Assembly: GCF_008017535.1 (NCBI RefSeq)
Contig: NZ_VRUA01000002.1
Coordinates: 248,001-312,000 of the forward strand
Direction of reading: 5' to 3'
Length of the DNA: 64,000 nt
Source of the DNA: Ottowia flava
GTDB taxonomy: Bacteria; Pseudomonadota; Gammaproteobacteria; Burkholderiales; Burkholderiaceae_C
A model generated the notes under the pieces. It was not told the DNA's origin, did no database searches, and saw only the letters and a list, made by a program, of their open reading frames with translations. The position numbers were made by a program, and so were the translations under genes. Below, in pieces: positions 33,659-42,623 of this stretch (within the stretch, counting starts at the first letter, position 1; every line of letters starts with the position of its first letter).

Positions 33659-35377
33659 CTAATTGACCGAAACGGTGCCCGCTGCCGGCGCAGCGGCCGG
33701 GGCGGGCGCGTCGCGCAGCTCGCGGCGCAGCACCTTGCCAACGGGGGTTTTGGGCAGTTCGGTGCGGAACTCGATGACGCGCGGGCGCTTGTAGCCGGTG
33801 AGGTTGTCGTGGCAGAACTGGCGCACGGCGTCTTCGGTGAGCGCCGGGTCTTTTTTGACGATGACGAGCTTGACGGCCTCGCCCATGCGCTCGTCCGGCA
33901 CGCCAACGGCGGCCACTTCGAGCACGCCGGGCATGGCGGCCACGACGTCTTCCACTTCGTTCGGGTAGACGTTGAAGCCGCTGACCAGGATCATGTCCTT
34001 CTTGCGGTCGACTATTTTTGTGTAGCCGCGCTCGTCCATCACACCGATGTCGCCCGAGCGGAAGTAGCCGTCGGCCGTCATGACCTTGGCGGTTTCATCG
34101 GGCCGCTGCCAGTAGCCGGCCATGACCTGCGGGCCCTTGATGCCGATCTCGCCCGGCTGGCCGAGCGGCACCTCGTTGCCCGCATCGTCCAGGATCTTGA
34201 TGTAGGTGCTGGGGATCGGCAGGCCGATGGTGCCGGTGAATTCCTTGTTGGTCACCGGGTTGCAGGTGGCCGAGGGGCTGGTTTCGGACAGACCGTAGCC
34301 CTCACAGATCGGGCAGCCGGTCTTTTCGAGCCAGAGCTTGGCCACCGCGCCCTGCACCGCCATGCCGCCACCGACCGACACCTTCAGGTTCTTCCAGTTC
34401 ACGGTGTTGAAGTCGGGGTGGTGCGCCAGCCCGTTGAACAGGGTGTTGACGGCCGGAAAGCTGTGAAAGGTGTGCTTGGACAGCTCTTTCAGCGTGGCGG
34501 GCAGATCGCGCGGGTTGGGGATCAGGATGGTCTTGCCTCCCGTGCGCATGCTCAGCATCATGTTCACCGTGAAGGCGAAGATATGGTAGAGCGGCAGCGC
34601 GCAGATGTTGGTGGACTGCTCGCCGGCCGGCACCCGCTTCATCGCGGGGTCGTTCCAGGCCTCGGACTGCAGCACGTTGGCGATCACGTTGCGGTGCAGC
34701 AGCATCGCGCCCTTGCTGACGCCGGTGGTGCCGCCGGTGTATTGCAGCACGGCGATGTCGTCTGGCGCGATGGCCGGCGCGCTGAAGGGCGCGCCACGGC
34801 CCTTGGCCACCGCATCGTTGAAGCGCACGGCGCCGGGCAGGCGGTAGGCCGGCACCAGCTTCTTGACCTTGCGCACCACGAAGTTGACGATCAGCCCTTT
34901 CAGCCCGCCCAGGCGGTCGCCCATGCTGGCCAGCACCACGTGCTTGACCGGCGTGCTGGCGATGCACTTGTCCAGCGTGGCGGCGAAGTTCTCGATGATG
35001 ACGATGGCCTTGGCGCCGGAATCCTTCAGCTGGTGCTCCAGCTCGCGCGCGGTGTAGAGCGGGTTGACGTTCACCACGACGTAGCCCGCGCGCAGGATGG
35101 CCGCCACAGTGGCGGGGTACTGGGGCACGTTGGGCATCATGATGGCCACGCGGTCACCGCGCGCCAGGCCCAGGCTCTGCAGGTAGGCCGCCAGCGCGCG
35201 GCTTTGCGCGTCGGTGTCGGCGTAGCTGAAGTCCTTGCCCATGAAGCTGTACGCCGCGCGGTCGGCGTACTTCTTGAAGCTCTCCTCGATCAGCGCCACC
35301 AGCGACGGGTACTGCGTCTCGTCGATGTCGGCGGGAACGCCTTCCGGGTAGTGCTTGAGCCAGATGCGCTCGGTCAT
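33659..35377 (-). CDS. fadD: Long-chain fatty acid--CoA ligase
   Basis: The 572-residue adenylate-forming enzyme has the P-loop YTGGTTGVSKGAMLLHRN (about residue 214), EGYGLSETSP, the hinge region YFRSGDIGVMDERGY and the catalytic-lysine end LPKTPVGKVLRREL. It activates fatty acids to acyl-CoA at the inner membrane. A short alanine/proline tail (APAPAAAPAAGTVSVN) is unusual but not alarming. The 244-bp upstream region holds no gene. Acyl-CoA from this enzyme could feed the operon at 1-3295 only indirectly. Confidence 0.92.
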   Translation of the reverse strand: MTERIWLKHYPEGVPADIDETQYPSLVALIEESFKKYADRAAYSFMGKDFSYADTDAQSRALAAYLQSLGLARGDRVAIMMPNVPQYPATVAAILRAGYVVVNVNPLYTARELEHQLKDSGAKAIVIIENFAATLDKCIASTPVKHVVLASMGDRLGGLKGLIVNFVVRKVKKLVPAYRLPGAVRFNDAVAKGRGAPFSAPAIAPDDIAVLQYTGGTTGVSKGAMLLHRNVIANVLQSEAWNDPAMKRVPAGEQSTNICALPLYHIFAFTVNMMLSMRTGGKTILIPNPRDLPATLKELSKHTFHSFPAVNTLFNGLAHHPDFNTVNWKNLKVSVGGGMAVQGAVAKLWLEKTGCPICEGYGLSETSPSATCNPVTNKEFTGTIGLPIPSTYIKILDDAGNEVPLGQPGEIGIKGPQVMAGYWQRPDETAKVMTADGYFRSGDIGVMDERGYTKIVDRKKDMILVSGFNVYPNEVEDVVAAMPGVLEVAAVGVPDERMGEAVKLVIVKKDPALTEDAVRQFCHDNLTGYKRPRVIEFRTELPKTPVGKVLRRELRDAPAPAAAPAAGTVSVN

Positions 35378-35621
35378 GGGGCCGGTACTCCTTCAGTTGA
35401 ACGCCGCCGGGCAGGGCGACGCAGGGGGAAGCGAACGGCCGCGCGGTGCACGGCCAGAACCTCGCATTGTGTGACCTGATGTTCCGGCGAGGTACTGGCG
35501 TTTTCCTGAGTCACCCGAACGCGACACCTGAAGTACCGCTAAGAGATACTTTTCGCACGGTCGTTCGAAAACAGCACTGCGCCGCAATCCCGGGCGGTTG
35601 CTGGCCCCGCCCGGCGTGAGG

Positions 35622-37055
35622 TCATTCGATCGCCTTGCCGATGTCCTCGACCACCTTCTTGGCGTCGCCGAACACCATCATGGTCTTGGGCATGTAGAAC
35701 AGCTCGTTGTCCAGACCGGCGTAGCCCGCGGCCATGGAGCGCTTGTTCACGATCACCGATTTGGCCTTGTAGGCCTCCAGGATCGGCATGCCGTAGATCG
35801 AGCTGCCCTTTTGCAGCGCGGCCGGGTTCACCACGTCGTTGGCGCCCAGGATGATGGCGACGTCGGCCTGGCCGAATTCGCCGTTGACGTCTTCCATCTC
35901 GTGCACCTGATCGTAGGGCACTTCGGCCTCGGCCAGCAGCACGTTCATGTGGCCGGGCATGCGGCCGGCGACGGGGTGAATGGCGTACTTCACGTCGACG
36001 CCCTTGGCCACCAGCTTGTCGACCAGTTCCTTCACGGCGTGCTGGGCGCGCGCCACCGCCAGGCCGTAGCCGGGGACGATGATCACGCTGTCGGCGTTGC
36101 TGAGCATGAAGGCCGCGTCGTCGGCGCTGCCGGTCTTGACCGGGCGCTGCTCCTGCGTGCCGGTGGCGACGGCGGCTTCACCGCCAAAGCCGCCCAGGAT
36201 CACGTTGAAGAACGATCGGTTCATCGCCTTGCACATGATGTAACTCAGGATCGCGCCGGAGCTGCCCACCAGCGAGCCGGCAATGATCAGCATGCTGTTG
36301 TTCAGGCTGAAGCCGATGCCCGCGGCGGCCCAGCCGGAGTAGCTGTTCAGCATGGACACCACCACCGGCATGTCGGCGCCGCCGATGGGGATGATCAGCG
36401 TCACGCCGATGATGAAGCCCAGCAGGCACACCAGCACGAAGTCCATCGTGCTCTGCGAATGCCAGAAGCCGAAGATGAAGAACAGCGCGGCCAGGCCCAG
36501 CGCCAGGTTCAGCCAGTGCTGGCCGGGGAACTGCACCGGCGCGCCCTGGAACAGGCGGAACTTGGACTTGCCCGACAGCTTGCCCCAGGCGATGACGGAG
36601 CCGCTGAAGGTCACCGCGCCGATGAAGGCGCCCAGCGCCAGCTCGATCCGGTTGCCGCCCGGAATCTGGCCGCCCACGCCGTTCACCGGGTGGTCGGCGA
36701 TGCCGAAGGCCCAGGGCTCGATGGCCGCCGCGCCGGCGATGAACACCGCCGCCAAGCCGATCATGCTGTGGAAGAACGCCACCAGCTCGGGCATCTTGGT
36801 CATCTCGACGGTCTTGGCGCGCCAGGCGCCGTAACCGCCGCCGACCACCAGGCCCAGCAGCACCCAGCCCAGGCCGGCGGCCGAGCCAGCCAGCTTGACG
36901 ATCAGCGCGGCCGTGGTCAGCACGGCGATGGTCATGCCCGCCATGCCGAACAGGTTGCCGCGGATCGAGGTGGTGGGGTGGCTCAGGCCCTTCAGGGCCT
37001 GAATGAAGCAAACGCTGGCGATCAGGTACAGCAGCGTGACGAGGTTCATGCTCAT
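35622..37055 (-). CDS. pntB: NAD(P) transhydrogenase subunit beta
   Basis: The 477-residue protein has about nine membrane helices followed by the NADP(H)-binding domain III (about residues 300-477). Domain III includes VIIVPGYGLAVARAQHAVKE, HPVAGRMPGHMNVLLAEA and GANDVVNPAAL. With the two alpha polypeptides it couples proton entry to NADPH formation. AGGAG lies 9 nt before the ATG at 37055, partly at the end of an R1 fragment. It is the last gene of the pntA1-lipoprotein-pntA2-pntB operon. Confidence 0.96.
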   Translation of the reverse strand: MSMNLVTLLYLIASVCFIQALKGLSHPTTSIRGNLFGMAGMTIAVLTTAALIVKLAGSAAGLGWVLLGLVVGGGYGAWRAKTVEMTKMPELVAFFHSMIGLAAVFIAGAAAIEPWAFGIADHPVNGVGGQIPGGNRIELALGAFIGAVTFSGSVIAWGKLSGKSKFRLFQGAPVQFPGQHWLNLALGLAALFFIFGFWHSQSTMDFVLVCLLGFIIGVTLIIPIGGADMPVVVSMLNSYSGWAAAGIGFSLNNSMLIIAGSLVGSSGAILSYIMCKAMNRSFFNVILGGFGGEAAVATGTQEQRPVKTGSADDAAFMLSNADSVIIVPGYGLAVARAQHAVKELVDKLVAKGVDVKYAIHPVAGRMPGHMNVLLAEAEVPYDQVHEMEDVNGEFGQADVAIILGANDVVNPAALQKGSSIYGMPILEAYKAKSVIVNKRSMAAGYAGLDNELFYMPKTMMVFGDAKKVVEDIGKAIE

Positions 37056-37072
37056 CGGATGTTTCTCCTCTT

Positions 37073-37092
37073 TTTATAGCTGCTTGCGCTTA
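37073..37092 (-). repeat. Truncated R1 repeat between pntA2 and pntB
   Basis: Directly at the pntA2 stop: GCGCAAGCAGCTATAAAAAG. The CCCTAC half is missing. The element leads into the pntB ribosome site. Confidence 0.6.
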
Positions 37093-37407
37093 TTTGGCGG
37101 GCGCCGGAGCGACTTTTTTATCTTTTTTCTTGAACATCTCGAGCATCCGGCGCGTGACCAGGAAGCCGCCGAAGATGTTGACCGCGGCCAGCGCCACCGC
37201 CGCCACGCCCAGCGCCTTGCCCACCGTGCCTTCGGTCAGTGCCGCGGCCAGCATGGCGCCGACGATGACGATGGCCGAGATGGCGTTGGTCACCGCCATC
37301 AGCGGCGTGTGCAAGGCGGGCGTTACCGTCCACACCACGTGGTAGCCCACGTAGATGGCCAGCACGAAGATGATCAGGTTGATGAGGGTGGGCGACACGA
37401 TGTCCAT
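37090..37407 (-). CDS. pntA2: NAD(P) transhydrogenase subunit alpha, part 2
   Basis: The 105-residue membrane protein corresponds to the C-terminal membrane helices of E. coli PntA: LINLIIFVLAIYVGYHVVWT, HTPLMAVTNAISAIVIVGAM and GGFLVTRRMLEMFKKKDKK. In the three-polypeptide form of the enzyme this part is a separate gene. It ends in a basic lysine-rich tail and is followed after 34 bp by pntB. Confidence 0.95.
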   Translation of the reverse strand: MDIVSPTLINLIIFVLAIYVGYHVVWTVTPALHTPLMAVTNAISAIVIVGAMLAAALTEGTVGKALGVAAVALAAVNIFGGFLVTRRMLEMFKKKDKKVAPAPAK

Positions 37408-37456
37408 GGCGATCTCCAGGGGCGGGCTGGCGTCAGGCGTTGCAGGAAAAACAGGC

Positions 37457-38317
37457 TTACTCGCGGTCGACGCGCGGCACGGGCGCCGGCGGCGTGACCT
37501 GCGTGGCGCGGGCGGGCGGCGGCGCTTTCACCGCGGGCGGCGGTGGCGGCAGGCCGATGCGCGGGCCGTACGGGAACTGCGGCACGGCCAGGCGGCCGCT
37601 GCCACCCGCGGCGCGCGCGGCGGCAGCGAACTGGCGCGCCCACTGCGTGGCCGGCGCGCCGGCCAGCAGAAAGTCGTTGGGGTTGCGCGTGACCGGCTCG
37701 ATCAGCGCCATGTCGAACAGCGCATGCGCTTCCAGGGCCGGGCCGTTTTCGGCCGGGACGCGGTACGACACCCAGCTGCGCGGGCGCAGGGACCAGCCCC
37801 GGCTGTCCAGCCACTGGTACATCACCGCGTTCTGGCGCTGCATCCAGCCGTCGAAGTCGGCGTCGCGGCGCATGCGCAGGCAGTGGCCGTCGGGGCCCGG
37901 CACCACTTCCTGGTTCATCGCCAGCGGGCAGTGCGCCATGCCGGGGGCGGACGCCGCGGTCTGCACCACCACGATGGCCAGCCACTGGCCGTCGTCGCGG
38001 CGCCAGCCGGCCACGCGCGTGGGGGCATTCGGGCCGGTGACGGGCACGGGCGAATCGCCGGCCAGCCAGGGGGCGTTGAAATGGCCCAGATCAACCCAGG
38101 TGCCCACGTTGGCGGGCGGCACGGTGATCAGCGGCGCCTGCGTTCCCTGGACGGTGCCGGCGACGGTGCCTTGGGCGGAGTCGGCGGGCGTCGCGCGTGG
38201 CGCGGCGCAGCCGGCCAGCACAGCCCCCAGCGCGAGGGCGGACAGCGCCAGCGCCGGGCGGCGCAGGCGAACGGATCGGGTGGCCGGTTGGGCCGGTGCA
38301 GAAGGTGTGGCGGTCAT
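37457..38317 (-). CDS. Uncharacterised lipoprotein within the pnt operon
   Basis: I do not recognise a family. From the ATG at 38317 the protein has 286 residues. It starts with a basic N-terminus and a hydrophobic signal ending in AVLAGC (Cys37, a lipobox). A mature domain with two cysteines (AHCPLAMNQ and GHCLRMRR) and many tryptophans follows. The last ~35 residues are proline-rich (GLPPPPPAVKAPPPARATQ). It lies on the operon strand, 23 bp after pntA1 and 49 bp before pntA2, so it is probably co-transcribed. It may be a periplasmic or outer-membrane protein with no direct part in transhydrogenation. Confidence 0.65.
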   Translation of the reverse strand: MTATPSAPAQPATRSVRLRRPALALSALALGAVLAGCAAPRATPADSAQGTVAGTVQGTQAPLITVPPANVGTWVDLGHFNAPWLAGDSPVPVTGPNAPTRVAGWRRDDGQWLAIVVVQTAASAPGMAHCPLAMNQEVVPGPDGHCLRMRRDADFDGWMQRQNAVMYQWLDSRGWSLRPRSWVSYRVPAENGPALEAHALFDMALIEPVTRNPNDFLLAGAPATQWARQFAAAARAAGGSGRLAVPQFPYGPRIGLPPPPPAVKAPPPARATQVTPPAPVPRVDRE

Positions 38318-38340
38318 GGCGTAAAACTGAGCCAGGAAAA

Positions 38341-39501
38341 TCACTTGCGCGTCACCGTACCCTGATGGGCCATCAGGCAGGCGGCGACGATGTCGTCTTC
38401 CGCGTCGATCCGGAAGGTGGCGGCCGGCTCGCCCTTGGCGGCGGGCGGGAGCACCAGCTTCAGGAAGTCGAGCACGTTGCGCGCGTACAGCGCGGAGGCG
38501 TCCGCGCCCACGCGCGCCGCCAGGTTGGTGTCACCGATGATGGTCACACCGTGTTTGGACACGATCTTGTCGGCCTCGGTCAGGGGGCAGTTGCCGCCCA
38601 CCGTGCCGTCCGGGTTGGGCGCGCCCTTGCCGGCGGCCATGTCGACGATGACCGAGCCCGGCTTCATGCTCTTGACCATGTCTTCGGTGATCAGCACGGG
38701 CGCGGCGCGGCCGGGGATCAGCGCGGTGGAAATCACCACGTCGGCCTGGGCCACGCGCTTGGCGACCTCGACCTTCTGGCGCTCCAGCCAGCTCGGCGGC
38801 ATCGGCTTGGCGTAGCCGCCCACGCCTTCGGCGGCTTCTTTTTCTTCCGCCGTTTCGTAAGGCACGTCGATGAACTTGCCGCCCAGCGATTCGATCTGCT
38901 CCTTGACGCTGGGGCGCACGTCGCTCGCCTCGATCACGGCGCCCAGGCGCTTGGCCGTGGCGATCGCCTGCAGACCGGCCACGCCGACGCCCAGAATGAC
39001 CACGCGCGCCGCCTTCACGGTGCCGGCGGCGGTCATCAGCATGGGGAAGAATTTCGGGTAATGGTCGGCCGCGGTGATGACGGCCTTGTAGCCGGCGATG
39101 TTGGCCTGGCTGGACAACACGTCCATGCTTTGCGCGCGCGTGGTGCGCGGCGCCGCTTCCAGGGCAAAGGCGGTGAGGTTGGCGGCGGCCAGGCGCTGCA
39201 GGCCATCGGCGTTGAAGGGCTCCAGCATGCCGACCAGCACGGCGCCCGGCTTCATCTGGGCCAGTTCGGCGTCATTGGGCAGGCGCACTTTCAGCACCAT
39301 CTCGGCGCCCAGCGCGCGGGCAGCGTCGGTGATCTCGGCGCCCGCGGCGTGGTAGGCCTCGTCCGTCGCGCTGGCGCGCAGGCCGGCGCCCGACTGCACC
39401 ATGACCTGGTGGCCTTGGGCGACGAGCTTCTTGGCCGTCTCCGGCGTCACGGCCACGCGGGTTTCTCCAGCCGCCGTTTCAGCGGGCACGCCAATCTGCA
39501 T
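38341..39501 (-). CDS. pntA1: NAD(P) transhydrogenase subunit alpha, part 1
   Basis: The 386-residue soluble NAD(H)-binding domain I begins MQIGVPAETAAGETRVAVTP. It carries the Rossmann motif VVILGVGVAGLQAIATAKRL, the RQD-loop equivalent in SSQANIAGYKAV and VIVDMAAGKGAPNPDGTVGG. It heads the pnt operon. The order pntA1, lipoprotein, pntA2, pntB is unusual only in the inserted second gene. Confidence 0.96.
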   Translation of the reverse strand: MQIGVPAETAAGETRVAVTPETAKKLVAQGHQVMVQSGAGLRASATDEAYHAAGAEITDAARALGAEMVLKVRLPNDAELAQMKPGAVLVGMLEPFNADGLQRLAAANLTAFALEAAPRTTRAQSMDVLSSQANIAGYKAVITAADHYPKFFPMLMTAAGTVKAARVVILGVGVAGLQAIATAKRLGAVIEASDVRPSVKEQIESLGGKFIDVPYETAEEKEAAEGVGGYAKPMPPSWLERQKVEVAKRVAQADVVISTALIPGRAAPVLITEDMVKSMKPGSVIVDMAAGKGAPNPDGTVGGNCPLTEADKIVSKHGVTIIGDTNLAARVGADASALYARNVLDFLKLVLPPAAKGEPAATFRIDAEDDIVAACLMAHQGTVTRK

Positions 39502-39662
39502 GGCACGTCTCCTCGTGATTCAGGTCATGCGGGCGGCGCCGGGGCGGCGGCCCTGTATCAAATAGTGCCGGCGAGCTTAACAGACGACCAGCCCGCCAAC
39601 GCTGTCCGCTGACGCTCTGGCGACGCCCTGCCCCACCGCGGGCGCCGGCCCATAATCGCCGC

Positions 39663-40151
39663 ATGACAACGAAGCGATGGAAGCCCAGCGTGACCGTGGC
39701 CGCCGTGATCGAGCAGGATGGCCGCTACCTGCTGGTGGAGGAGCACACCGCCGACGGGCTGCGCCTGAACACGCCGGCCGGCCACCTGGAGCCGGGCGAA
39801 TCGCCCCAGGACGGCGCCGTGCGCGAAGCGCTGGAGGAAACCGGCCGCCATTTCACGCCCGAGGCGCTGCTGGGCGTCTACCTGGCCGCGTCGCCCGACA
39901 GCGCGGGCACGCCGACCACCTGGGTGCGCTTTGCCTTCTGCGGCCGCGCCAGCGCGCCGGTGCCGGGCCAGGCGCTGGACGCCGGCATCGTGCGCACGCT
40001 GTGGCTGACGCCCGCCGAGGTCGAAGCCAGCCAGGAACGCCACCGCAGCCCGCTGGTCTGGCGCTGTGTGCAGGACCATGTGCTCGGCCAGCGCTTTGCG
40101 CTGGCGGCGGTGCAGACCGACGCCAGCGCGACCCCCGGCGCCGCGGCCTGA
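39663..40151 (+). CDS. Nudix hydrolase, NudJ-like
   Basis: The 162-residue protein has a complete Nudix box, GHLEPGESPQDGAVREALEE followed by TGR (about residues 41-63), matching Gx5Ex7REUxEExGU. The start KWKPSVTVAAVIEQDGRYLL-like region (here RWKPSVTVAAVIEQDGRYLL) and the late WLTPAEVEA fit NudJ phosphatases, which act on HMP-PP and nucleoside phosphates. In many proteobacteria nudJ is directly upstream of mnmA. Here mnmA lies 3.8 kb further on, on the same strand. Confidence 0.88.
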   Translation: MTTKRWKPSVTVAAVIEQDGRYLLVEEHTADGLRLNTPAGHLEPGESPQDGAVREALEETGRHFTPEALLGVYLAASPDSAGTPTTWVRFAFCGRASAPVPGQALDAGIVRTLWLTPAEVEASQERHRSPLVWRCVQDHVLGQRFALAAVQTDASATPGAAA

Positions 40152-40207
40152 GCCGGCGCACGCGGGCGGCGCGCCGTGGCGCGGTCTGATCACGCCGCTG
40201 CCGCCAC

Positions 40208-40270
40208 CGTTTGCAAGCAGAATCGGTCTCGCGCCCTACAAGCACCTGCGCAGGCAGCTATGGTTTTTGA
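40208..40270 (+). repeat. R1 repeat copy 1 of a tandem pair
   Basis: AAGCAGAATCGGTCTC, then GCGCCCTACAAGCACCTGCG and CAGGCAGCTATGG. Near-consensus, sense to the Nudix gene. Confidence 0.85.
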
Positions 40271-40295
40271 CAATCGACCGAGGCGGTTGATAAAT

Positions 40296-40357
40296 ATGCT
40301 TCAAATCACCCCTCAGCCCTAGAACTACCTGCGCAAGCAGCTTCCAACTTGATAGCA
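40296..40357 (+). repeat. R1 repeat copy 2 of a tandem pair
   Basis: CTTCAAATCACCCCTCAGCC, then CTAGAACTACCTGCGCA and AGCAGCTTCC, ending TGATAGC. It follows copy 1 by 25 bp and ends 22 bp before the TauE gene. Confidence 0.85.
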
Positions 40358-40378
40358 CACCCGCTCACCTGACCCGCC

Positions 40379-41143
40379 ATGGACGCCCTCTCCCAGTTCC
40401 TTTTGCTCGCCACCGCCGCCTTCGGCGCGGGCGTGCTCAACGCCATTGCCGGCGGCGGCACCTTCCTGACCTTCCCCGCCCTGGTCTACACCGGCGTGCC
40501 GCCCATCGCCGCCAACGCCACCAGCGCGCTGGCCGTGTCGCCCGGCTACCTGGGCAGCACGCTGGGCTTCCGGCCCGAGCTGGCCGCCCAGCCGCGCAGC
40601 CTGCTGGTGCGCGAAATGCTGATCTGCGCCGTCGGCGGCGTGGCCGGCGCGCTGCTGCTGCTGGTGACGCCCGCCAAGGTCTTTGAAGGCGTCGTGCCGT
40701 GGCTGCTGCTGTTCGCCACCGCGCTGTTCGCCCTGGGCCCCAGCATCGCGCGCTGGGCCGGCTCGGCCGACGGCGGCGCGTCGCCGCTGTGGCGCAACGT
40801 GGGGCTGGCGGTGGTCGCCGTGTACGGCGGTTACTTCAACGGCGGCCTGGGCATTTTGCTGATGGCGCTGTATCTGCTGGTCGGCGTGACGCAGCTGAAC
40901 ACCGTCAACGCGCTGAAGAATTTGAATTCCTTCGTACTATCGGTGCTGTCCGTCGTCGCCTTCGCCATCGGCGGCGCCATCGTCTGGAAACAAGCGCTGC
41001 TGATGGCCGTGTTCGCCACCTTCGGCGGCTTTGCCGGCGCCCGGCTGGCCAAGCGCCTGCCCGTGGCGTGGGTGCGCGCCATTGTCATCGTCACCGGGCT
41101 GGCGATGAGCGTGCTGTTCTTCATGCGCAGCAGCGCGGGCTGA
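40379..41143 (+). CDS. TauE/SafE-family sulfite/organic anion exporter
   Basis: The 254-residue membrane protein has about eight hydrophobic segments. Family features are GAGVLNAIAGGGTFLTFPAL near the start and the repeat-like VYGGYFNGGLGILLMALYLL in the second half. TauE/SafE proteins export sulfite, sulfoacetate or related anions; the substrate here is unknown. It begins after the tandem R1 copies in the region that separates the Nudix gene from mnmA. Confidence 0.88.
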   Translation: MDALSQFLLLATAAFGAGVLNAIAGGGTFLTFPALVYTGVPPIAANATSALAVSPGYLGSTLGFRPELAAQPRSLLVREMLICAVGGVAGALLLLVTPAKVFEGVVPWLLLFATALFALGPSIARWAGSADGGASPLWRNVGLAVVAVYGGYFNGGLGILLMALYLLVGVTQLNTVNALKNLNSFVLSVLSVVAFAIGGAIVWKQALLMAVFATFGGFAGARLAKRLPVAWVRAIVIVTGLAMSVLFFMRSSAG

Positions 41144-41347
41144 GCGGCGGCGCGCGCCGCCTCCCGGGCGGGCGAGAGCGGCCCACGCCCGCCTCATCGG
41201 TCACGCGGCCGCGCTGCGGCAGCGCCATGCACCGTGTCCGGCGCAATTGGCCTCCCCCGCGTAGGCACGGCCGGCTCGGGCGAACCTGTCCGCCGCGCAC
41301 GGCCACCAGCACTTTGACGCCGCCAATCCTTCAGAACGCTCCGCAGA

Positions 41348-41462
41348 TTGACCGACGTCAACAAGCCTCAGGCGATGTTTTGACCGATTTGCATGTATTT
41401 TTGTACTACTCATTGACTGAAATCGGTAGCAAGTTTTAACATTTAAGTCAACTACCGTTGAC
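41348..41462. promoter_or_regulatory. Cluster of six TTGAC/GTCAA motifs
   Basis: TTGAC at 41348, 41380, 41413 and 41458; GTCAA at 41357 and 41447. Two of these form inverted pairs (41348-41361 with a 4-bp centre; 41447-41462 with a 6-bp centre). The motif is expected about 0.2 times in 115 random bp. Confidence 0.45.
41413..41442 (+). promoter_or_regulatory. Candidate sigma-70 promoter for the lectin-like gene
   Basis: TTGACT, 18-bp spacer, TAACAT (4 of 6 in the -10). It lies 34-63 bp before the chosen ATG, embedded in the TTGAC cluster. Confidence 0.45.
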
Positions 41463-41475
41463 GCCAAAAAAACCG

Positions 41476-42435
41476 ATGCGCTGCCGCCACACCGACACCC
41501 CGCCCTCACTTCCCCACGGGGTACGCCTTGGCCTGCTCATGGCGGTCTGGTTTACCAGCGCCGCTGCCGCGCAGGCGCAGCACGTGAACGAAACCCAGAG
41601 CTTCAGAGGCGCCGCCGCTCCTGGCTGGACGCTGCTGGGTGCCGCAACCTTGTCCAACAACCCGGCCGGCGAAGGCTGGCTGCGCCTGACGGGCAGCGGG
41701 GCCGGAGAAGCCAATATCCAGGGAGGCGCGGTCTTCGATACCCCTGTGCTGGCCACGCAGGGCGTGGACATCCGTTTCACGTACCAGGTGGATGGAGATG
41801 CCGATGGCTTCACGGTATTCGCCATCGATGGCAGCACCGCCAGCCCTTCGCTCGCCCCCAGTCCTCCGTTTTATGGTCACCGCCTGGGCTACGTGGGTAT
41901 GCCGGGGGGCTATGTGGCCGCAGGCTTCAACGAATATTTTGGCTTGGCCTACTTGTTCCACTGTGTCCCCGAGGTTTCCTCTAAGCCGTGCGGTGGGGCA
42001 CAGACCGAGACGGAGCAGGTGGTCGCACTGGGGTCTGTCCAGGCCGGCTCGCCACCAACCAACACCGCACTTGACTGGGCGTCGGCCGTCGGGAAGATCA
42101 AAGTGCCAAGCACGAGGGTGGTGCACACCGGCAGGGTCACCTTGACACCGGCCCCCGACGTCACCATGACGATCGAGATTGACGGCACCCCCGTGCTGAC
42201 CACGCCGTTGATGGTGGCGGGCCAGCCGATGCCCGGCATGGCTGCGCTGCCTGCCACACTGAAGTTCGGCTTCAGCGGCGCCTTCGGCGCCTGGCGAGCG
42301 AGTCACGACATTCGCGACGTCACCATCGTCAGCGGGCGCGCGCCCACCGCGGTACCAACGACCTCGCTGGGCGGCCTGGCCGCCTTGGCCGCGTTGCTGA
42401 CGGCTGCGCTCGCCTGGCGCCGCCAACGGGGCTGA
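41476..42435 (+). CDS. Exported L-type-lectin-like protein with C-terminal sorting signal
   Basis: The 319-residue protein starts with a signal peptide (LGLLMAVWFTSAAAAQAQ). The middle resembles bacterial L-type (legume-like) lectin domains: DIRFTYQVDGDADGFTVFAI, RLGYVGMPGGYVAAGFNEYF and a late beta strand MTIEIDGTPVLTTPLM. The end, AVPTTSLGGLAALAALLTAA then LAWRRQRG, has the tripartite layout of an exosortase or IPTL-CTERM-type sorting signal: short motif, hydrophobic helix, basic tail. It is probably surface-anchored and sugar-binding. The start is uncertain; a TTG at 41458 is possible, and neither has a strong ribosome site. The lectin call is from motif reading only. Confidence 0.6.
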   Translation: MRCRHTDTPPSLPHGVRLGLLMAVWFTSAAAAQAQHVNETQSFRGAAAPGWTLLGAATLSNNPAGEGWLRLTGSGAGEANIQGGAVFDTPVLATQGVDIRFTYQVDGDADGFTVFAIDGSTASPSLAPSPPFYGHRLGYVGMPGGYVAAGFNEYFGLAYLFHCVPEVSSKPCGGAQTETEQVVALGSVQAGSPPTNTALDWASAVGKIKVPSTRVVHTGRVTLTPAPDVTMTIEIDGTPVLTTPLMVAGQPMPGMAALPATLKFGFSGAFGAWRASHDIRDVTIVSGRAPTAVPTTSLGGLAALAALLTAALAWRRQRG

Positions 42436-42567
42436 ACGGCCCACGCCACCAGAGCGCCGCCGCCGCGGCGCGGATTTGGCTCGCCAGCCGCTTGCGATTG
42501 GCCACCACCGCGTGCGCCGATCTTGTTGCGGCTACTACCACGCCGCTCCGTGGCCGCGCCGATCGGT

Positions 42568-42623
42568 GCTTGCTATGTTTTCAGCAGCTATTGGCGCAGA
42601 TGGTTGTTGGGCCGGCGCCCGAT
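42568..42623 (-). repeat. R1 repeat copy after the periplasmic binding protein
   Basis: In gene sense immediately after the stop: GCCCAACAACCATCTGCGCC, then AATAGCTGCTGAAAACATAG. It lies between two convergent genes. Confidence 0.75.

Larger units (their letters stand above)
41144..41475. other. Promoter region of the lectin-like gene
   Basis: 332 bp without a gene. The first ~200 bp are GC-rich and featureless. The last ~130 bp are markedly AT-rich and contain six TTGAC/GTCAA motifs and a promoter-like pair. Confidence 0.5.
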
